Below, piece by piece: positions 57,834 through 64,000 of a stretch of 64,000 nucleotides of DNA. Origin of the DNA: Shewanella sp. HN-41 (GTDB taxonomy: Bacteria; Pseudomonadota; Gammaproteobacteria; Enterobacterales; Shewanellaceae); contig NZ_AFOZ01000018.1 of NCBI RefSeq assembly GCF_000217915.1, positions 1 to 64,000 on the forward strand, in the 5' to 3' direction. Both the position numbers and the translations under genes were made by a program. The notes below the pieces were generated by a model. The model had not been told where the DNA came from. It saw only the letters and a program-made list of their open reading frames with translations, and did not search any database. Numbering within the stretch: position 1 is the stretch's first letter; each line of letters begins with the position of its first letter.

Positions 57834-59921
57834 CTAGAGTTTGTAACTCAGACTGAGCATGATCATCTGTGCCGTGTAGTCATGGCTATTGCTACCAAAG
57901 CCTACGACGTTCCAGATCCCATCGACGGCGATATCATTGGCGGCGTCATTGTCCTTATAGTTCTCAACTTTGTAATCGAAGCGCAGCGCCATTTTGTCGG
58001 TGGCTTGATATTGAGCATATAAGTTAATGTTATGTACTTTGGCAAAATAATCGCCATAGTCGCCCGTGATACCTTGTCTGACTTGAGTGTTACTGTCGGA
58101 GTCTGAGTAGGTGTAATCCAGTCCTAAACGTAACTTGTTCTCGAGCAGGTTGTTATAGCTGACACCTGCACCAATTACATCCACTTTGTCCTCAATGAAA
58201 CCTTGCCAAGTAGGTGTGCTGTAATTGCTGCTTCCCGCCTGTTCAGATTCAATGGTTTGGTGGTTGTAGAAGGCCGTTGCCAGTAAGTCGGCGGTGATCA
58301 TATAGCTGAGATTGGCATCGTAACTGGTGTCTTTTGACTCAGTTAAACCAATCACAGTATCGGTATAATCATCTAACGCATAACGGGCGCCGAAGTCGAT
58401 AGTCAGGCTCTCCATCGGCGTATGAGTGACGCGGGCTTCCACTTGGGTTCTGTCACGATCCGCTAGGTTATACTTACGTAACAAACTGTTGGTTTCAGAA
58501 GAAGTCCATTCAGAGGCTTGATATTGTGAGCCATCACGATTAGCGTAACTGCCTTTTACCCACATGTCCCACATATCGAAGCTATTGACTCTAAAACGTG
58601 CCCAAACGGTGTTTTCATCCGTGGTTTCACGGTCTTGATAATCACGTTGGTCACGCTTGAAATCATAACCACCGTCCAGCTTCATCCCATGGGTAATACG
58701 GTAATCTGCAGCCACTTTGAAGCGTTGACTGCGATTATCGTAAGGGGTGTTATAGGCCACCTTACCGTTGACATTATTGATGCTGATCTGGGTCCATTCT
58801 TCGATTTGGGTGTTGTTATCACGGTCGTGGTAGTCATAACTACCCGTTAAGCGCACAGAATTACTCACTTTGCTGACGACTTTGAGGTTCATCCCGAGCA
58901 GATCAACTTTGGCATCCACGGCTTCTGTGGGCACTTGATAGCCATAGCCTGAAGTGACTAAGGCCTGATCTTGGCTCATTTGCCCTGCCAGTATGCGACC
59001 CGATAACACATTAGTGCTGTCGTTATATTGACCCATTAGTGTCACTGTGTGCGACTGATTATCTGGGTCAAGGGCGATAGCACCGGAGGTTTGGGCACCA
59101 AAGGTGGGATTGAATGCACTGTCAAAATTTAGCTGGTTGTATTCGTTTTTGAAAATAGAACCATTGTAGTTAAGTGCCGTGAACCAACGATCACCTTTAA
59201 GCTTAACGCCAGCTTCTATGGTATCTGTAGTGTAATCCACAGGCTCGGCGAGCATCATCGATTGGTTGAAGAAACTACCTGAGGTTTGTTTTAAACCGGT
59301 TTTTTCTTCACGCATATAATTTACATAGGTGCTCCACAGGGATTCGCCTTGGTATTCAAAACCTAAACCTGTGCGTTCACGTTTAAGTGATAGCTCCAGT
59401 GAGTTCAGGCTATCCATCAATAGCGGCATTTGGCTGCTTGAACCGGCGGTAATCCAGTTATCAGGCAGGGTCAAATGGTCGCTACCGACACCTGAATAGG
59501 GTGTTAGGGCGCTGTTGGTGTCATAGGTGGCAATTTGGCGGTAGTTAACATTGACATTGTATTGCCCTTGTTTGCCCGCATTCACATCTAAGCGGCCACC
59601 ATCCATGCCCAATTGATAGGCTTCAATACTGGCACGGTAACCTTTCTCCCCTTTGAAGCTTAAATCGGCGTCGAGCTTACCCGCCACTTCATTGGAGGAC
59701 CCAAAGGCATTGGCGGAGCGAATATCGTCTTCACTGTTATAGCCAACACCTACACCGACGGTGCCGGATGTGCCCGTTTCAACGACGCAGCCTTTACAAC
59801 TCCAAGCGGAGAATTTGACTTTGTCAGTATTGGCATTATTGATGCCATAACCATCGGCTGCCACTGCAAAACCTGTGTTTGCCAATAACGCCAGAGTGAT
59901 CAAATTGAGTTTAAATTTCAT
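57834..59921 (-). CDS. mtrB: MtrB, outer-membrane beta-barrel of the electron conduit
   Basis: A 695-aa exported porin that sheathes MtrA and holds MtrC at the surface. Signal peptide KFKLNLITLALLANTGFAVAAD is followed by the characteristic CKGC motif (Cys42, Cys45 in SAWSCKGCVVETG). The remainder is amphipathic beta strands rich in aromatic residues, ending YTAQMIMLSLSYKL as an outer-membrane barrel signal. AAGGAG lies 8 bases before the start. It follows mtrA by 12 bp, so the two are cotranscribed. Confidence 0.95.
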   Translation of the reverse strand: MKFKLNLITLALLANTGFAVAADGYGINNANTDKVKFSAWSCKGCVVETGTSGTVGVGVGYNSEDDIRSANAFGSSNEVAGKLDADLSFKGEKGYRASIEAYQLGMDGGRLDVNAGKQGQYNVNVNYRQIATYDTNSALTPYSGVGSDHLTLPDNWITAGSSSQMPLLMDSLNSLELSLKRERTGLGFEYQGESLWSTYVNYMREEKTGLKQTSGSFFNQSMMLAEPVDYTTDTIEAGVKLKGDRWFTALNYNGSIFKNEYNQLNFDSAFNPTFGAQTSGAIALDPDNQSHTVTLMGQYNDSTNVLSGRILAGQMSQDQALVTSGYGYQVPTEAVDAKVDLLGMNLKVVSKVSNSVRLTGSYDYHDRDNNTQIEEWTQISINNVNGKVAYNTPYDNRSQRFKVAADYRITHGMKLDGGYDFKRDQRDYQDRETTDENTVWARFRVNSFDMWDMWVKGSYANRDGSQYQASEWTSSETNSLLRKYNLADRDRTQVEARVTHTPMESLTIDFGARYALDDYTDTVIGLTESKDTSYDANLSYMITADLLATAFYNHQTIESEQAGSSNYSTPTWQGFIEDKVDVIGAGVSYNNLLENKLRLGLDYTYSDSDSNTQVRQGITGDYGDYFAKVHNINLYAQYQATDKMALRFDYKVENYKDNDAANDIAVDGIWNVVGFGSNSHDYTAQMIMLSLSYKL

Positions 59922-59933
59922 TTTCTCGTCTCC

Positions 59934-60923
59934 TTAGCGCTGTAATAGCTTGCCAGATGGATGGTTAGAACCATGGACCTGACTATGGCAATTTAAGCAG
60001 CTTCTTCCACCTGTAAAGGCATTGTCACCGACGTTAGAACCTAAACCAGTGTTACCTAAGTAGGCATTGCTGGCATGGCCATCACTGGCGTGACATTGCT
60101 GACACAGCTGCGGTGCGCGGGTTTTCAGCATGGCATCATTCACACTACCGTGAGGATTATGGCAGGTGACACAATTCTCAGTGACGGGTGCATGCTCCCA
60201 CAATTTTGGGCCGCGTTTTTCGGCGTGGCAGGAGTAACAAGTATCATTAATACTAGGTTTGTTAAGATCGGAATCTGTCATGCTCCCATGGGGATTATGG
60301 CAATCGCTACAGGTCATTTGGGCCCATTTTAATGGATGACTTGAGCGTTTGTTCATATCCGCTTTTTGCTTGGTATGGCAGCTGGTACACACTTCCATTT
60401 CAGTGTTTTTGGCAAGCACTGGATCTTTGGCTACGTGTACTTGATGGCAAGAGGCACAAGCAACATCTGCGTTGTCATGGTGACCGCCATTCCAAGACAT
60501 GCGTTTATCGTCTTGGTGACAGCTCATACATACGCTGTTTTGCTTGTCGGCACTTAAGGTTGACTGCTTACCAAAAGTGATCATCGGCTCGTTGCCGCCC
60601 TTGTTATGCTGACCCATAGGGCCGTGGCAAGCCTCACATTGTAGGCCTGCCATTGGGCTCTTGGAGGAGTCAATGGTGCCGTGGACACCTTTGAAAAGGT
60701 CCATGACTTTTTCGGATTTTTTATGGCACATCAAGCAAGAATCGGCGCCTTTAGGTGAGTAGTTGCCTTCGGCAAACTTCTTATCTAGGGTCGCTTCGAC
60801 TTGCTCAGGGGTCATTTTTTCATCCCACTTGGAGGCGTGAGCGCTCGGTGCGATGGCAAATGCCATGACCGCTGACATCATTAATGCCGGCAGTAGGTTT
60901 TTCATTTTGTGACTGTTCTTCAT
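59934..60923 (-). CDS. mtrA: MtrA, periplasmic decahaem c-type cytochrome
   Basis: A 329-aa cytochrome that carries electrons through the MtrB barrel. ATG at 60923 ([30 protein letters not shown]) places the signal peptide correctly; the upstream in-frame start adds nine residues. Ten CXXCH motifs are present (CLMCH, CEACH, CMSCH, CASCH, CTSCH, CSDCH, CYSCH, CVTCH, CQQCH, CLNCH), the full set. It starts 69 bp after the mtrC stop. Confidence 0.95.
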   Translation of the reverse strand: MKNSHKMKNLLPALMMSAVMAFAIAPSAHASKWDEKMTPEQVEATLDKKFAEGNYSPKGADSCLMCHKKSEKVMDLFKGVHGTIDSSKSPMAGLQCEACHGPMGQHNKGGNEPMITFGKQSTLSADKQNSVCMSCHQDDKRMSWNGGHHDNADVACASCHQVHVAKDPVLAKNTEMEVCTSCHTKQKADMNKRSSHPLKWAQMTCSDCHNPHGSMTDSDLNKPSINDTCYSCHAEKRGPKLWEHAPVTENCVTCHNPHGSVNDAMLKTRAPQLCQQCHASDGHASNAYLGNTGLGSNVGDNAFTGGRSCLNCHSQVHGSNHPSGKLLQR

Positions 60924-60992
60924 AGTAGGCTTCCCAATTTGTCCCAACAAAATTCAAGAAAGGGGGAGTTCAACTCCCCCTGCTTGGGCAAA

Positions 60993-62946
60993 TTACATTT
61001 TCACTTGAGTGTGATCTGCAACTGTTGGGGTATGGCAGTAGAAACAGGTTTCTGACTGTGCCGCTTGGTTGGCTTGAACATAATCACCGTTCACAATCGC
61101 GCCCATGTTTTCTAAGCCGTGGCCGATGGATTCTGGCGCGTGGCATGAAGTACAAGTCGCCGTGATTGGAGTGGTGTATTTACCTGCTGAAGTCGCCAGT
61201 GCACCTTTAACCTTGAATGCATCTAGGTTGAAGTCGTTATGGCACTGAGTACATTCTTTGATCACACCTTGCTCACCGTGGACAACGTGCAGTTTCATCT
61301 CGAAACCACCTTTGTTTGCACCACTTGCATAGGTGCCGTCAGGTGTATGGCAGGCCACACAGGCATCCACACCCACAATTGGGTTATTGTTTGCGTCTTT
61401 GGCATGTGACACTTGTTCTGTCATCACAAAGCCTGAGTGGTGACCTTTGTGAAGCTCGAAAGTACCACTGTGGCAACCTTGACAAGTGCTGAAGTTCACT
61501 GAGTTTACATGACGCATGCTAGGTGCATTACCGGATTTAGTGCCAAACACTAACTCGGCTTTCATACTAGTGGTTGCGCTGTCAGTAGTACAAGCCGTCA
61601 GTGTGGTACCAGTGTTACACATTTCCAGACCGATAAAGGTAAAGGCGGTATCTGTGTCGCCAGCACCAAAGGGGAGTGCAGGTGTTGTGAATACCAGTTT
61701 ACCGTCAGCTAAGGTCACACCTTCTTGTAGTGCACCATCTTTGACCAGATCTTTGGCTACTTTAGCGGCACCGCTACCAGGGCTCTTGTTGTAGCCCATG
61801 ATCGGGAAGTTAGGACCCACGTTAGTGATAGTTTCTAAACGTTTGATCTTATCTTGTAACGCTTGCTGCATCGATGGCATTGCCGTCTTTATCTAAGATA
61901 GACACGGTTAATACCGCAGTATTGTCGTCTTGACCTGCCAGCGTTGCTGACATACCTAGCTGAGCGATAACCGCTTTCTTCTCGGCGGTTTTGCCCGTGT
62001 GTAACTCGGCTGTCCAATCGCTGTTATGACAGGCAATACAGTTGGAGTTGTCAAGTTGTTGTGAGTGGCCGTTACCCGCAGCAAAATCAACGGCGGTATG
62101 GCAGCTACCACAAGTTGCGGCTGTGGGGATTCGAGACCAATTGCTCCAATCTGGCGTAGCATCATGTTGCGTATGACAGCTTTGGCAGCTTTCTAATGAA
62201 CCTAAGGTTAAGTCTTTGTGTTTAGCGTGAACGAGAACATTGAACTCTTTACCTACGCCCACTTTGCCAGCCGTATGGCAAGTCGCACAGTAGTTCACAT
62301 CGGAATAAGCACCGCTATGCTTTACATTGGCTAAGTCTTGGTGGCAAGTGTTACAGCTTTCAGTGGCAACAATTTTGCGGCTGTATGTGGGGGCGGCACC
62401 CGTATCGGCAGTAAAGTCGACAAAGGCATTACTATTAGGGACTTGAGTACCATCGAGTAACGGTGTGTTATAGGCACGAATTAACACTCGTTGGGCTAAT
62501 TGTGCATTGTACGTGACCTTAGTGTTTGCGGTCAGGTTCATATTGAAGGTATAGCTGTAGTGACCATTCTTCATGTCCACAAATGTACCTGGACAGGTTG
62601 AAGCCACATCACAGGTCTCATCACCAAAGTATTGCCACTGAGAGGCGTTACCTGCACCTGTTGCACCTTGCGGGATCAACTGTGCTGCGGCGAAGCGCAT
62701 TTTTTGCAGACCTACTACTGGTAAATCGTCTTCGTTAGTGACGGTGAATTCAACACTAGGCACACCGTTAGCCACAACTGATTTGTTAAAGGTAAAATTA
62801 AGGGTTTGAATCGCTGGTGCGGGTTCGCCACCAGGTTCGCCAGGATTGCCATCTTTACCATCGCTGCCACCACAACCAGTTAAGGCCATAGTGACGGCAC
62901 TTGCTGCCAGCAGCAGTGCGATTTTAGATTTTTGTGCGTTCATCAT
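60993..62946 (-). pseudogene. mtrC: MtrC, surface decahaem cytochrome, split by a one-base frameshift
   Basis: Terminal reductase of the Mtr conduit. The first frame (62946-61849, 365 aa) has a lipoprotein signal with LTGC and haem motifs CNTCH, CATCH, CQSCH, CGSCH, CIACH. The second (readable from 61880 to 60993) has CQGCH, CVACH, CTQCH, CTSCH, CFYCH and a normal end HTQVKM. Near 61855 the coding strand reads GTTACAAGATAAG. Removing one base gives V-Q-D-K-I-K and fuses both halves into about 650 aa, close to the usual MtrC size. As it stands the product ends after the fifth haem and should not reach full electron transfer. Either a real loss-of-function mutation or a sequencing error. Confidence 0.88.
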
Positions 62947-63280
62947 TTTTTTCCCTGCATAGGTTTGGCATTGCTTAAGTTTTTATGTTCTAGATCCGAC
63001 AGATTCTATGTCTGTGTTTTTTGGTCACTAGAAGCAACTTAAGTGGATGCTGGAAATAGAATTCCCCAAGGAAAGGCTAACCTAACATGCCCTGAAAATC
63101 TTCAAGGCCTTTGCTAATGTGTGACTTGGATCTTTCTATTTCTAAAGAGGTAGTTAAACCACAGGTGAAAAACAAATTTAGATCAAAAAAACGACGGATT
63201 GTGATGTGAAAATAAAAAGAGAGAGGGGGGACCTCTCTCTTTTAAGCGGTAAAGCCGTTGTCTAAATTAGAGCGCTTTAC
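62947..63280 (-). promoter_or_regulatory. mtrC upstream region and omcA 3' flank
   Basis: A 334-bp gap between omcA and mtrC. It includes the omcA terminator at its upstream end, then an AT-rich stretch that should carry the mtrCAB promoter. AGGGA before the mtrC ATG serves as ribosome site. I looked for CRP half-sites and found only TGTGA near 63200 without a matching partner, so no operator is claimed. Confidence 0.55.
63214..63244 (-). terminator. Terminator after omcA
   Basis: AAAAGAGAGAGG/CCTCTCTCTTTT stem immediately after the omcA stop. Confidence 0.8.
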
Positions 63281-64000
63281 TTAATTACCGTGGACTTTCA
63301 TTAACTGCGCAGGAGTATGACAAGTTGCACAGCTTTCAGACGCACGGGTTTGAACATCGACTGTACTGGTACCATCTAAGATACCGCCGTTAGCTTCAAT
63401 GTGAGACTTAGCCGCATCTGACAGGTATTTTTGGTGACAGCTTAAACATGCTCCAGCATCAGAAGATACCCAAACACCCGCTTTGTCGTAGGTTGTTGAG
63501 TTTGGATAAATCCATGTACGCTCGGGAGCGCGGCCAAGTTCAATACCTGTGACGACACCACTCTTTTCGACGTGGCAAGTCGCACAATCACTCTTAAGAA
63601 CAGTGCCTGATTGAACTCCCGCATATTTCAGATAGTGTCCTTCAGCTTCATGGGCTTTCCAAGCAAAGCTGGTTGCTTGGTCAAACTTACCTGAATTTCG
63701 CACTGTCTCTTTAAGTGTTTTGTCTGGAGTATGACAAGTTTGGCAGTTTACCCCATTATCATAATGCAGAACCTGCTGATTATGACAGCCTTGACAATTT
63801 GATGTGTCAACAATAGGGCGACGTGTAGCTGGTGTCGCTGAGCTATCTACACCACTATCTTTCCAGACAAAATGGTATGGTGCTTCTTTGACAGGGACCT
63901 TACGTACGTCAGCTGTAGCACAATCAGTCATCACAACATCTGCAACACCGTAACCACCATTGTTGAAGCATACTTCTAATGCTGACCAGAGTTCGAACGT
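63281..64000 (-). CDS. omcA: OmcA-type surface multihaem cytochrome, C-terminal part (cut by the window edge)
   Basis: The last 239 residues of an outer-membrane multihaem cytochrome; the frame is open to base 64000, so the 5' part lies outside. Five CXXCH motifs are visible (CQGCH, CQTCH, CATCH, CLSCH, CATCH) and the end SCATCHTPAQLMKVHGN fits OmcA. Position upstream of mtrC matches the Shewanella order omcA-mtrC-mtrA-mtrB. In some species this slot holds UndA, an eleven-haem relative, which cannot be excluded from the fragment. Confidence 0.85.
   Translation of the reverse strand, partial: TFELWSALEVCFNNGGYGVADVVMTDCATADVRKVPVKEAPYHFVWKDSGVDSSATPATRRPIVDTSNCQGCHNQQVLHYDNGVNCQTCHTPDKTLKETVRNSGKFDQATSFAWKAHEAEGHYLKYAGVQSGTVLKSDCATCHVEKSGVVTGIELGRAPERTWIYPNSTTYDKAGVWVSSDAGACLSCHQKYLSDAAKSHIEANGGILDGTSTVDVQTRASESCATCHTPAQLMKVHGN

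Noticed and set aside
61849-61880. Programmed frameshifting in mtrC
   Set aside because: No slippery heptamer or downstream pseudoknot evident, and MtrC is normally made from one frame; mutation or sequence error is simpler.
63110-63215. CRP site upstream of mtrC
   Set aside because: Only single TGTGA half-sites; no second half at proper spacing.

Overview
The window reads as a chromosomal segment of a Shewanella species, close to but not identical with the S. oneidensis group. Two blocks support this. At the right edge (57.8-64.0 kb) is the metal-respiration locus mtrB-mtrA-mtrC-omcA, encoding an outer-membrane porin, a periplasmic decahaem cytochrome and surface decahaem cytochromes. At 22.5-27.6 kb is oleABCD, the long-chain polyunsaturated hydrocarbon pathway. 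No rRNA, tRNA or CRISPR array was seen.

Layout. 0-13.7 kb: carotenoid oxygenase (left edge), YebC/YeeN-type regulator, chemotaxis transducer, small conserved protein, TetR repressor with three operators facing a frameshifted nemA, Lon-like protease, GGDEF-EAL protein and RhlE-type helicase. 13.7-16.5 kb: a REP-associated transposase (RAYT) among palindromic repeats, plus a small membrane protein. 16.5-22.2 kb: glyoxalase-fold protein, DUF502 protein, BCCT transporter, HNH nuclease, DUF1289 protein and a methyltransferase. 22.4-27.9 kb: oleABCD and a DUF3624 protein. 28-35.3 kb: secreted lipocalin-like protein, TerC protein, a large periplasmic protein with one haem site, phosphoglucomutase, and a glyoxalase/GyrI-like/WYL-regulator group. 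35.8-38.7 kb: TonB-dependent receptor. 39-42.9 kb: glyoxalase-fold gene facing a LysR regulator, a membrane protein, azlCD and a wrecked AraC regulator. 42.9-47 kb: a repeat-rich accessory patch with a DUF4124 protein and an ApeA-like HEPN gene, a probable abortive-infection defence gene. 47.1-54.5 kb: panP, glycerate kinase, glycerate/gluconate permease, a secreted catalase-like protein and a CdaR regulator, which looks like a glycerate-use module. 54.7-57.6 kb: M4 protease, a uracil-DNA glycosylase-family protein and a membrane protein.

The most notable observations are these. (1) mtrC is split by a one-base frameshift between its two five-haem halves, which would break extracellular electron transfer unless it is a sequence error. 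nemA and an AraC gene also carry one-base shifts. (2) A modular family of palindromic elements is scattered over the accessory patches. Several hairpins keep the apex CATCCATG while their stems differ by compensating changes. Two copies are tandemly duplicated, and copies in opposite orientations flank the ApeA-like gene. (3) A degraded copy of the azlD 3' end lies 2.3 kb from the intact gene. (4) A RAYT gene is preceded by a twice-repeated 44-bp sequence.

All calls come from reading the sequence and recalled knowledge of the families. No database search was run.
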